Assembly (NCBI RefSeq): GCF_000304475.1
Contig: NC_018942.1
Coordinates: 806,001-870,000, forward strand
Origin: Kazachstania africana CBS 2517
Taxonomy: Eukaryota > Ascomycota > Saccharomycetes > Saccharomycetales > Saccharomycetaceae
Reading direction: 5' to 3'
Length of the DNA stretch: 64,000 nucleotides
The position numbers and the translations under genes are program-made. Every line of letters starts with the position of its first letter. Position 1 is the stretch's first letter. Below are positions 43,932 through 54,141 of the stretch, in pieces. The notes under the pieces were generated by a model that saw only the letters and a program-made list of their open reading frames with translations, was not told the DNA's origin and made no database searches.

Positions 43932-46900
43932 CTATTTATCTGAATAATGTTCCAACTTCATTAAAAAGTCTAATAATTCAATTCTTAAATTACGTTTTTC
44001 TTCTGGAAGAAATTGTAAAAGCTCTTCATGGCCTAATTCATTTATGTATCTAACCAATTTCCTCGCATTTTGTGAAGGAAAATGATCTCTTAACGACTGC
44101 GTGGATGCACTAGATGCTTCATCTCTGTATTCTTCATCATCTTGCATGCGATCTTCAGAAGAAGATGATTCGATCTCATCATCTTCTATGTCATCCTTGA
44201 ATTCATCTTTCCTTGCTTCCATTCCTTTTGAATTTGTTTTTCCTGCTAACACTTCGGTCGATTCATTAAAGGAGGGGTTCATTTTCTTGTCCTCTATCGT
44301 GTTGAAGTTACCTTCATTGATTTTGACACCAACATCACTAAAAGTACTAATAGCGCCAGTATGTGTATTGTCTTTTTGCTGCTTCGTGTTTTCTCTTCCA
44401 GAAGGTCGAGATACATTGAAAAGAGGTATACGTATACTAGGGATGTGATGTTTAGCTGGCCTCTCCAAGTTTCTGATTGCCTCTTTTTCCATTTCTTCTA
44501 TGAAGTTGTCTTCTTCAATGGCAGCTTCAATAGGGACGAAATCATCATTATCACTACTGTTTCTAGTTGATTCCACCGGCACAAAATCGTCATTACGACT
44601 TACCTTATTAGTGATTGAATCGCTACTAATTCTGACATGTCTACCACGATCAGATTCACTATTAGGAGTAACAGCTTCAATGACGACATTGTTATTTTTG
44701 CCGCCACCAGTAGCATTACCTGCAAGAGAAACAGCACCATCATTATCCATGTGATCACCATTGACTTCGATAGGAACGATATCAGTAGCATTGCCATTGT
44801 TACTAATTTCTGTCTCCTGTGTAGCCTTTAAATTTCTTTCTATAACATTTGAATTTGGCAACAAAAAATTTATTTTCTGCCTCTTAATAGGTGATGAAAC
44901 AGATATGGGAATACCATCATCTTTTTCAATTTCGTAAAACCTTACGGGCGACGTCATCAAGTCCCCATGGCCACGGTATGTTTTCATTATCTCTTTATTA
45001 TTTTTGACTGCAAAATTACCTTTCGTATTCGTTATATCAGAGGAAGTGGAATCGTTTTGAGGTCTTAGACGATCATTGGTTTTTGATCCAGCATGCGCTA
45101 TATCTCTCTGTCTTTCACTCTTTTTTGATGCAGACCCTTGTCGAAATTTTTCTTTTACATTCTCTTTTTCTCCTTCTTGCCTTTCGACGAAGTTTTTCAT
45201 CTGTTCTTCTGAGGAATCATCAAGCCTATTGGCATTCTTGTCCCCCTCAAATAAATTTAAATGGTGGGCATCATCACTGCAACTTATTATATCTGAACTG
45301 CTGTTGACAAATATTTTTTTGTCCTCTGTGCCTGAAATTGTGGGTACCTTGTTTTCTTTTTTCATTGCCAAATTGCGGTCCTGACCATTCACAACATTTG
45401 GACTACTTGCAATAATTTTAGTGCTGTGTCGAGAATCCGAAAAATTCACCTGTGGAGAATGAATAGCACGCATGTTACTTATGCCAGATATCTTATTAAC
45501 GTCTTGGGTACCCATAACTTGAATTTCAGCTGACTCTTCAGAATTTTTATTATTTGAAATTTGTAAGCCCTCAGGTGTCGAAAGTGAGCTGTCCGAAAAA
45601 CTGGTCATAGTCAAGTTTGAGCTATCCTGCTTTTCTAGCGCTATAAGATGGTCAACTAAGTCATCAAATTTCGGTATTCTTTTTATCGAAACATTTTTTA
45701 TGTATTCATCAGAAATCATGTATTTCAATACGGTTTTATCATTAATAGACATTTGTTTCTGCATTGGCGATATCAAATATACCATGAAATCCACGACAAC
45801 ATCCTCGGACTGCTCCTTCAGTAAGAGAATAAAATTATTTATCCCGTCAACATATTGCTTTTCAAACGTGAGACTTGGATCTTTGGAATGAACCAACAAA
45901 AATGTAATAAATTCTGATCTTAAATCATTGAGTACATCAAATTTTTTAGATTTGATAAGAGCTTCGATCAAAGAGATGACATATTCCTTTTCTTTAACAA
46001 AAAAACACTTTTTTAGCACATTCTTCCTTCTTTCCGAGTAACCTAATCTATCACATATTGCAACGAGAAAATTCGGCTGAAAGTGTTCCAGACTTTCACT
46101 GTCCACTTTTGTGAAGAAATTATCTAGTAGTCCTGTATCCCGCCCATTTAGATAGGCAGTCACAAAAAAATTATTTAAAAGATCCCACCGCTCATCCTTA
46201 ATGATGCTTGACAGTATTGAATCTGTTAATATCTTTCGAACATTAGAGATACTACCGTCTAATGCCTGTTCAAACAAGCACGAAGCGACAGAATCAAAAT
46301 TTTTTACAACTGTACTCAATCCAGACTTTTCCCAGGCTTCTTTTAGTAAGATGACTTGTGTCTCAGAACTAAAATTCTTCATATCAGGGACGAAAGCCAA
46401 TATCTCATCAGCTGAGAAAAAATCTGACAGATTATCTGGATACTTGGGAAGTAAAGATTCAATTAAGATCGGATTCTTTTTTACACAGTCAGACACGAGT
46501 TCCTTATGTCCATATTCTAGTAGAGTAGGTAACAGTTCAGTAAACGTCTCTGGCCTTGACGGTAACAATTTTTGCAAAAGAGCGATAAGATGCGTTACTG
46601 AAACATTTTTTCTTTTAGCAAGGTATGCTTTTACGAAAAAACAGAAATCACTCTCATCCCAAGCACCCAGGTGCAGTAGAGTTACAACATCAAGTTGTTC
46701 AATCTTTTTGGAATAGTCAATGAAGTTTTCAATAGCTTTTTCGGTATGAATCGTGCTAACACAATGAGCTAATGCAATAATCTCATCCTTGGAAAGTGAA
46801 GGAGGGAATAATGTAGAACCCACCCAATTTGACAAATATGAGTCGACTTCCTTGTTACCTATGAGTAAGAAGTTTTCAACAACAAAAAGCTCTGGAATAA

Positions 46901-49478
46901 TACCTTTACTATTGTTCAATAGCTGCTTTAGGAAAGTCAGAAGACATGTCCCTTCGCGATCACTTAACATATTGAATTTGGCAATATAATTTGTAAAGGC
47001 CTTGCTATTCTTGTCAAATAGAATATCTTTGAAAGTAATAGCCAGTTTAGAGGAATGTGTTGAAAAAATCCTTACAGTATTTGCCTTGGAAGAGATGCGT
47101 ACCGAACGGTTGACCACGAAAGATAATACATCCGAAAATGCCTCTAGCACCTCGGTATTTCGAAGATGTTCTGGAAGCTTGCTGAGAAGTAAGTATAAAA
47201 GCTTATCCGTTAAATAACTCAAGGGATGGGCTCCGGTGTTGTCCATACATAAACCCATGATCGATAGGTAATTTTCATTTAAAACGTTGGGATGAAGACT
47301 TGTAATGTCATCCAGTGAAATACCTGTAGCTGCAACAACCCTAACAGGATCCGCGTAGGCTCGTATGACTTTCTGCTTCTTGGTGGTATAAGGCTCTTGA
47401 TCTCCAGGTCGGCGTTTCCGTTTAACCACATCAAAACCATGTCCTCCCATCATAAGTGCCAGTAAATGAATAACTCTAGCGCGTAATTGATTGTTTGGTG
47501 ATGTTTTTAAAAAACTTATAAATAAAGGTTTTAACAAATTATCCCAGAAGAAACCGAATCTCTTGGCGTCGTTATTAACGTTAACAGTCGACACTATCGT
47601 AAAAGTAAGTCCGTTCAAGCAATATAAGAGACCATCCCGTACTGCAGGCATGGTATGCTGACCCTCGGAAAGCTCGAATGGTCTTCGTAGTAAGTTTAGC
47701 ATCAACAAATCCTTTTCGTCAAATTTGCCGCTGATTTCAGAACAAACACCGTAGAACAATATTCTCCAGACTTTCAATGACATCAATTTGATATGCTCCT
47801 CTGGAATTTCAAAACATGAAGAATTTAGTGAGAGCCAGTTATTCTCGTAAGTTCCTGCTGAAAGCTCTTCTATCTTGTCAGCTTTCCTATAAAGTAAACC
47901 AACCATAGCCAACCAGAGATCTGCTGCAATTTTATAATGTTTGTTAGCTAATAAGAAGTAATTGATGTGATCTCGTATTACCTGACCCAAAGTCATCGAC
48001 TCAAGTAAGGATTTATCCTTCAGGTATTGTTGCATCTTAGGTAAGAATTTTTGTGGTACGACATCATTTAATTTATCAACTTCAATGGATTGATAAATGT
48101 TTATCTGGGTGTTATCGTGATCCAAACATAGTCTTAAAAAATCAAGTAGAACAGAAATAGCTGCTATGATACATTTCCAACCATTTGATCCATCATCTAA
48201 AAGAATTCTCAGTAGCACTTCACCTGGCAGCCACAAAGAAGCTTTATTAAACATCATATCGGGATATTTCTCCAAAAAGCGACGCAGCAACATGAGCTTC
48301 TCAGTACTTAGGTTTACACTATCCACTTCCTTAATATTAGGGACAATTGAAGTCAAATTATCTATAGTATGACTTGGTAAATAGTAAGAACCAAATTTTT
48401 CCTCCTTCAAAAAACTTATATGTGAGATAATCATTACTTTGTTTGAATTTGAATTACTTAATGTATCGATGGAGTATTCATAGAAGGTTGAAAGTTTGGC
48501 TATCAATGTCTTGCGTTTTGACAGCCTCCTTACCAGTATTTGATTTGAAAGTAAGATAGTAAAAAAACGGACAATCTGAATGTAAATCCTTGAACTGAAC
48601 GGATCCTTCTTTGTAGTTGTTCCCAACAATTTCTTCTGTTCCCAATCCAAATGAGGTAAGCAAACATCCGTAATAGTTTCCAATTTTTGAAATAAAATGT
48701 TAATCTTTTTTTCATTAGTTTCAGAAACATGATCACTGGCACTTAGCCCTCGACAAAGGTTATTAAAAGTTGCATATATCTCAAAACGACGTGAATTATG
48801 TGGGTCACTATTGCTTGATAATACATACAGCCCGCCTTCAATAACTTGTTTAAACTCAGCAAGATTATTGTGGTCTTTCAAACTGTGTATTTCGCCGCCA
48901 GTCCAATAGGAAATATTATTAGGATTAGTTTCTGAACTATCATTATCGATAGGTACGATACTGTCTCTCTGTGATTTCTCATGATTTAATTCCTCATCTG
49001 TATCTTGAGTTGCACCGGGATTTCGCAGTATAGATTTCACTGGTGGCTTTGATGTGGATGATGGTGTCGGTGATGATTTTGCAGTAATTCTTTCAGGTGA
49101 CGAGTCAATCCTATCAGAAAATGCAACGCTTTTCTGTCCGGGTGAAGATAAAATATCTTCAGAGGGTCCTTGGCCAACAACTTCAAAAGCTTTATTTAAC
49201 ACTGTGAAATTCTTACTTCCCTCAGGTAAGGTAGCCTCAGAACTTGATGTTATTTTGCGCCTTTTTGGGGTAGGAGAGGTGTTATTTGCACTGTTCCAAT
49301 ATGCTGCGTTCTGCTGTGGTTGTGCAGACAGTTGATTTGACATAGATGGTTTTACCCACGTAGATGACGGCGATAGGTTCTTCTTCTGTAATGTTCTTTG
49401 GGATATGTGTTTATCAATCATGGCTAATGCCTTCATATTCTTCTTGGGAGAAGCATCTTTATGAGATTCGTCTGACAT
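43932..49478 (-). CDS. RIF1: telomere and replication-timing regulator Rif1
   Basis: Rap1-interacting factor that limits telomere length and recruits protein phosphatase 1 (Glc7) to oppose DDK at replication origins. It has 1848 residues (S. cerevisiae YBR275C 1916). Two PP1-docking motifs lie near the N-terminus: KSVAF at 116-120 (RVxF type) and KSILR at 148-152 (SILK type). A large helical HEAT-like domain spans about 190-1330. A long disordered acidic/Ser/Asn-rich region follows, then a helical C-terminal domain (about 1790-1848, KLVRYINELGHEELLQFLPEE) that corresponds to the tetramerisation module. A short motif resembling VP[IV]E is repeated four times. The gene is the right end of the inverted segment. 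Confidence 0.94.
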   Translation of the reverse strand: MSDESHKDASPKKNMKALAMIDKHISQRTLQKKNLSPSSTWVKPSMSNQLSAQPQQNAAYWNSANNTSPTPKRRKITSSSEATLPEGSKNFTVLNKAFEVVGQGPSEDILSSPGQKSVAFSDRIDSSPERITAKSSPTPSSTSKPPVKSILRNPGATQDTDEELNHEKSQRDSIVPIDNDSSETNPNNISYWTGGEIHSLKDHNNLAEFKQVIEGGLYVLSSNSDPHNSRRFEIYATFNNLCRGLSASDHVSETNEKKINILFQKLETITDVCLPHLDWEQKKLLGTTTKKDPFSSRIYIQIVRFFTILLSNQILVRRLSKRKTLIAKLSTFYEYSIDTLSNSNSNKVMIISHISFLKEEKFGSYYLPSHTIDNLTSIVPNIKEVDSVNLSTEKLMLLRRFLEKYPDMMFNKASLWLPGEVLLRILLDDGSNGWKCIIAAISVLLDFLRLCLDHDNTQINIYQSIEVDKLNDVVPQKFLPKMQQYLKDKSLLESMTLGQVIRDHINYFLLANKHYKIAADLWLAMVGLLYRKADKIEELSAGTYENNWLSLNSSCFEIPEEHIKLMSLKVWRILFYGVCSEISGKFDEKDLLMLNLLRRPFELSEGQHTMPAVRDGLLYCLNGLTFTIVSTVNVNNDAKRFGFFWDNLLKPLFISFLKTSPNNQLRARVIHLLALMMGGHGFDVVKRKRRPGDQEPYTTKKQKVIRAYADPVRVVAATGISLDDITSLHPNVLNENYLSIMGLCMDNTGAHPLSYLTDKLLYLLLSKLPEHLRNTEVLEAFSDVLSFVVNRSVRISSKANTVRIFSTHSSKLAITFKDILFDKNSKAFTNYIAKFNMLSDREGTCLLTFLKQLLNNSKGIIPELFVVENFLLIGNKEVDSYLSNWVGSTLFPPSLSKDEIIALAHCVSTIHTEKAIENFIDYSKKIEQLDVVTLLHLGAWDESDFCFFVKAYLAKRKNVSVTHLIALLQKLLPSRPETFTELLPTLLEYGHKELVSDCVKKNPILIESLLPKYPDNLSDFFSADEILAFVPDMKNFSSETQVILLKEAWEKSGLSTVVKNFDSVASCLFEQALDGSISNVRKILTDSILSSIIKDERWDLLNNFFVTAYLNGRDTGLLDNFFTKVDSESLEHFQPNFLVAICDRLGYSERRKNVLKKCFFVKEKEYVISLIEALIKSKKFDVLNDLRSEFITFLLVHSKDPSLTFEKQYVDGINNFILLLKEQSEDVVVDFMVYLISPMQKQMSINDKTVLKYMISDEYIKNVSIKRIPKFDDLVDHLIALEKQDSSNLTMTSFSDSSLSTPEGLQISNNKNSEESAEIQVMGTQDVNKISGISNMRAIHSPQVNFSDSRHSTKIIASSPNVVNGQDRNLAMKKENKVPTISGTEDKKIFVNSSSDIISCSDDAHHLNLFEGDKNANRLDDSSEEQMKNFVERQEGEKENVKEKFRQGSASKKSERQRDIAHAGSKTNDRLRPQNDSTSSDITNTKGNFAVKNNKEIMKTYRGHGDLMTSPVRFYEIEKDDGIPISVSSPIKRQKINFLLPNSNVIERNLKATQETEISNNGNATDIVPIEVNGDHMDNDGAVSLAGNATGGGKNNNVVIEAVTPNSESDRGRHVRISSDSITNKVSRNDDFVPVESTRNSSDNDDFVPIEAAIEEDNFIEEMEKEAIRNLERPAKHHIPSIRIPLFNVSRPSGRENTKQQKDNTHTGAISTFSDVGVKINEGNFNTIEDKKMNPSFNESTEVLAGKTNSKGMEARKDEFKDDIEDDEIESSSSEDRMQDDEEYRDEASSASTQSLRDHFPSQNARKLVRYINELGHEELLQFLPEEKRNLRIELLDFLMKLEHYSDK

Positions 49479-49870
49479 TATGTACTTGCAATTAAATGAA
49501 TATATGAATAGTAACGATACAATGTGGAAAGCAAATGAAGTAAATCTTTAAATGTTTCTCTTTCGAACAAAAAATTCTTACGTAGCACAGTCAACTAATA
49601 GTACGGCAGAATATGTACAGTAAAATCCTGTATATGAAGTAATCAGAAAACAGTTATTATAATGGAAGTACAAAAAATTTAAAAGGGTCAGTCAGTAAGG
49701 TCTGTAATAATTGAAGTTTCTTGCAAATGAAAGCTAACATTATGAAATTTTTGATCAATAATATTGCGAAACGATCTTACGCGAAATTAGAAGAGAGAGA
49801 GGCACTACCTTAACCATCGAAAAAGTTAAAAGATAATTGCTGAAAGCAAGACAATTTAGCCGACCAAATC
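49479..49870. promoter_or_regulatory. RIF1-YPT10 divergent interval (inversion breakpoint)
   Basis: A 392-base region between two divergent starts that are not neighbours in S. cerevisiae. ACGCGAAA at 49779-49786 is an SCB/MCB-like G1/S element (CRCGAAA). It is nearer to YPT10 than to RIF1, so its target is unclear. Confidence 0.4.
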
Positions 49871-50470
49871 ATGGAAGAACCTGTCGTGAAAGTTTGCAAT
49901 TTGAAGCTAGTGTTACTAGGAGAGTCATCTGTAGGAAAATCTTCCATTGTAACCAGATTTGTTACTGGCAAGTTTCAAAAAAATAATGCTACGATTGGAG
50001 CTGCATTCACTTCTAAATCCATTAAATTAGACGATTACAAAGAAGTTAACCTGGAAATATGGGATACTGCTGGTCAAGAGAGGTACAGGTCTTTGGCTCC
50101 AATGTACTACAGGGAAACAGACGTTGCCCTCGTTGTTTTTGATGTCACAAATAAAAGAAGCCTGGAAAGGGCACAAAGCTGGATAGATGAATTAAACTTT
50201 TATATTGTATCAGAAAGGCAGCATGCTGTCAAAATAATGCTAGTAGCTAATAAGGCTGACTTGATAACTGGTATGGATATTGATACAAATGTTGATTTAT
50301 CCTTCACTAAAGTAAGTGCGAAAACGGGAGAAGGTATACAAGAATTGTTTGACCAAATATTGTCACAAATACCAGAGGACAGTTTCAGGTCGCCAGATCA
50401 CGATAATAAGAATGTTATATCAATTAATAAAGATAATGCTACCTCGAATGTAAGCTATTGTACGTGTTAA
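49871..50470 (+). CDS. YPT10: Rab5-like small GTPase Ypt10
   Basis: Rab-family GTPase of the Golgi/endosomal system. It has 199 residues, the same length as S. cerevisiae Ypt10 (YBR264C). The motifs are complete: P-loop GESSVGKSS at 17-25, switch I TIGAAF, WDTAGQE at 64-70, NKAD at 127-130, SAKTGEG. The C-terminus is CTC (197-199), a C-x-C double geranylgeranylation site. The sequence is also like Vps21/Ypt53, but the neighbour SHM1 (YBR263W) and the length settle on YPT10. Confidence 0.88.
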   Translation: MEEPVVKVCNLKLVLLGESSVGKSSIVTRFVTGKFQKNNATIGAAFTSKSIKLDDYKEVNLEIWDTAGQERYRSLAPMYYRETDVALVVFDVTNKRSLERAQSWIDELNFYIVSERQHAVKIMLVANKADLITGMDIDTNVDLSFTKVSAKTGEGIQELFDQILSQIPEDSFRSPDHDNKNVISINKDNATSNVSYCTC

Positions 50471-50521
50471 TATTCTGTACTAATGAATAACCTATATCTA
50501 GAGAATCACATTACTGATGAT

Positions 50522-52012
50522 CTACATTTCTCCCGGTACAGCAAAGCTGCCGGCCCAAGAATAAACTTCATCACTTAAGCTACTTACTTCTTCGGATTCT
50601 TCGCAGATCCTCTTGAAATTTTGAATCTTCTCGTTGGAACTCTTGACATTTCCTGGTTCTCTATTCTTCAATATATTAGCAAGTTCTATGGCTCTGCCAA
50701 TATAATCAGCAACTTTTTCAAAATCTACTTCTTTGAAGCCTCTTGTAGTCATAGCAGGTGTACCTACCCGTAAGCCAGATGGGAACATCGCAGATTTATC
50801 CGTGGGTATTGTGTTCTTATTCGCGGCAATATTCAGATATTGTAAAATTGCTTCTAAGCGGGAACCATCTATACCCGTTGGTGACAGGTCGATCAATATT
50901 AAGTGATTATCTGTACCTCCTGAGACAATGTCCAAACCATGTTTGAGTAATGCTTTTGAAAAGGCCTTAGAATTGAGAAGTATTTGTCTCTGATATTGTT
51001 TGAATGCCGGTGACATTGCCTGTTTCAAGGCCACTGATAATGCTGAAATAGTATGGTTATGAGGGCCGCCTTGATGTCCCGGAAATACACTTGAATTTAT
51101 CTTCTTCTCAAGGTCATAGTTAATTTCTTTTCCCTTCGCAGTTACACTTCTTAATCCTTTTCTATAAAAGATCATAGCACCGCGTGGACCTCTTAATGAT
51201 TTATGTGTAGTCGTAGTGACGATATCAGAGTAATCAAAAGGAGAGGGGATGACATTTGCAGCTACTAAACCAGATATATGAGCCATATCTGATAGTAAAT
51301 AGGCCCCACATTCTTGTGATATTTTTTGGAATCTTTCATAGTCTATCAACCGTGAATAAGCGGATGTACCAGCCACAATTACCTTAGGTTTGAACAATTT
51401 GGAAGTGATTTCAAGTTCGTTGTAATTAATTAATCCCGTTTTTAAATCCAATCTGTAAGGCATACTTTGGAAATATTTGGAAATATAAGATACTGGCATC
51501 CCGCTCTTTGTACTATATCCATGCGATAAATGTCCACCATGAGGTAAATCTAATCCCATTAATCTGTCGCCTACATTCATAACAGCAGAATAAGCATATA
51601 AATTTGCAGGTGCCCCACTTAGTGGTTGTACATTAACGCCCCATTTTTCTGGGTCTAATCTATATAATTCCAGAGCTCTTTTTTGACATAACGATTCCAC
51701 TTTATCAATAATTTGGTTACCACCATAATAACGTGCACCGGGATAACCTTCTGAGTACTTGTTCTGAAACTCTGACCCGAGTAAATCCATGACAGCTTTT
51801 GATGTAAAATTTTCGGATGGTATCAAAGTTATTGAATGTTTCTGCCTTAATTTCTCTTCTTGAAGGATCTCATTCATCTCTGGATCAATTTCACTAACGT
51901 GTTTGGAAAGTAGCGCTAGCGAACCATGGTTCTTGTAATTGCCATGAAGATGCCTAGTAAGAAGTGCAGTCGGTCTATCTCTAATAAGAAGTGAAGTCCT
52001 TGTGATTAGCAT
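50522..52012 (-). CDS. SHM1: mitochondrial serine hydroxymethyltransferase Shm1
   Basis: PLP enzyme that interconverts serine and glycine with tetrahydrofolate in mitochondria. The ATG at 52012 gives 496 residues (S. cerevisiae YBR263W 490); a TTG-started frame reaches 52045. The presequence [20 protein letters not shown] is basic and Ser/Thr-rich. Family blocks are [19 protein letters not shown] near 60, [10 protein letters not shown], and HLSHGY. The PLP lysine is Lys271 in [13 protein letters not shown]. The C-terminal [12 protein letters not shown] block is present. It shares a divergent promoter with MIC12, as in S. cerevisiae. Confidence 0.95.
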   Translation of the reverse strand: MLITRTSLLIRDRPTALLTRHLHGNYKNHGSLALLSKHVSEIDPEMNEILQEEKLRQKHSITLIPSENFTSKAVMDLLGSEFQNKYSEGYPGARYYGGNQIIDKVESLCQKRALELYRLDPEKWGVNVQPLSGAPANLYAYSAVMNVGDRLMGLDLPHGGHLSHGYSTKSGMPVSYISKYFQSMPYRLDLKTGLINYNELEITSKLFKPKVIVAGTSAYSRLIDYERFQKISQECGAYLLSDMAHISGLVAANVIPSPFDYSDIVTTTTHKSLRGPRGAMIFYRKGLRSVTAKGKEINYDLEKKINSSVFPGHQGGPHNHTISALSVALKQAMSPAFKQYQRQILLNSKAFSKALLKHGLDIVSGGTDNHLILIDLSPTGIDGSRLEAILQYLNIAANKNTIPTDKSAMFPSGLRVGTPAMTTRGFKEVDFEKVADYIGRAIELANILKNREPGNVKSSNEKIQNFKRICEESEEVSSLSDEVYSWAGSFAVPGEM

Positions 52013-52361
52013 TGTTCCTGTTCCTTTGTTTTCTTGAGATATCAAATTTGCGACAATTCGTAATATATAGTAATAATACCAGGGGTTCTTAAATATACAC
52101 TCAGTAAATAGTCAGTTGGTTGTAACCAACTACCAATCAAAAAAGAACTGAACAGACAGAATATCAACATTTTAAAACTCTCTCTACGACAATTCTTTTT
52201 ATTCTTGCTTATCGGGAAACTTAGTTTCTCTATCGAAAGCGAACCTGTTGGGACATTCTTAATTTTACCAGAGATTCTTCTTTATCAAGTTTCATTTGTT
52301 TATCTGCTGTAACAACAGAAAGACTGTGTAGCGCAAGTACTTGGAATTTCATGGAGCTGAG
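52013..52361. promoter_or_regulatory. SHM1-MIC12 promoter with palindrome and CCAAT box
   Basis: AGTTGGTT-GT-AACCAACT at 52114-52131 is a perfect 8-base inverted repeat. CCAATCA at 52133-52139 directly beside it is a candidate HAP2/3/4/5 site, fitting two mitochondrial genes sharing this promoter. Confidence 0.5.
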
Positions 52362-52673
52362 ATGCCAAGATTTATTAAGATTACTTCTTTGTCATTGATT
52401 ATGGCTGCTGTAGGGGCGTCATATTATTACTATTTTGTCAACAATGATGGTTATTACTATCAGAAATCCTTATGGAAACAAATTGATGATAAAGTCACGG
52501 ACATTTTACAACAGAAAGATAGTACAAATTCTGTATTCGAGGAAAATAGGAAGAGACTGAGGGACAAAACTGCTCAGGAACTTGTTGCCAGACCAATGTC
52601 CGAAACAGCAAAAGATATATGGAATGAACAAATCAGAAATAGTTTAGAATGGTTTTATTCGTGGGGCAAATAG
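52362..52673 (+). CDS. MIC12: MICOS subunit Mic12 (Aim5)
   Basis: Small inner-membrane protein of the MICOS complex at crista junctions, bridging Mic10 and Mic60 parts. The ATG at 52362 gives 103 residues (S. cerevisiae YBR262C 106); the frame upstream starts only with TTG. An N-terminal transmembrane helix (about 6-25, ending YYYYF) precedes a charged intermembrane-space helix, and the family tail KDIWNEQIRNSLEWFYSWGK is nearly identical to S. cerevisiae. Confidence 0.94.
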   Translation: MPRFIKITSLSLIMAAVGASYYYYFVNNDGYYYQKSLWKQIDDKVTDILQQKDSTNSVFEENRKRLRDKTAQELVARPMSETAKDIWNEQIRNSLEWFYSWGK

Positions 52674-53713
<1,040 letters not shown>

Positions 53714-54141
53714 ACTTATATATGCATTAAGTCTAATCGTACTTCTCAATAATAAATATAGCATGCGCATCCAAAATTTCAGCAACTGTGAAGTATACCG
53801 TTACCCGGCTATAAAAAGAAGAAAAAGCAAGAAATAGCTCGAAGATATTGAAATTTCATTGACCCGAAAATAACGAAATTCGATTGTGCTAAATATATAG
53901 ATGATTTCAATAACCATTTAAAACGGTTTAAAGCTTAGATCATCTCTTCATATCAAGATATTTTTGTTTTGATTTATAGCTAATTTCTATTACAGTGGCT
54001 ACGACTTGCTTATTATTCCATTTTTTTATAAATAGATATTTTTTCAGTGGGAAGTGAACATTAGAATCACGTCAAAGTTTAGTTGATCCGGACCAATTTT
54101 TACAAATAACGAGTTATTTTAAAAGTACGCTGTCAAACCCT
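53714..54141. promoter_or_regulatory. RGD1 promoter region with Reb1 site
   Basis: TTACCCGG at 53801-53808 is a strong Reb1-type site 334 bases before RGD1 and just past the TAE1 stop. The remainder is AT-rich with no gene. Confidence 0.5.

Noticed and set aside
46201..46716. 171-codon frame antisense to RIF1
   Set aside because: Shadow of a well-supported gene; composition is the reverse complement of helical repeats.
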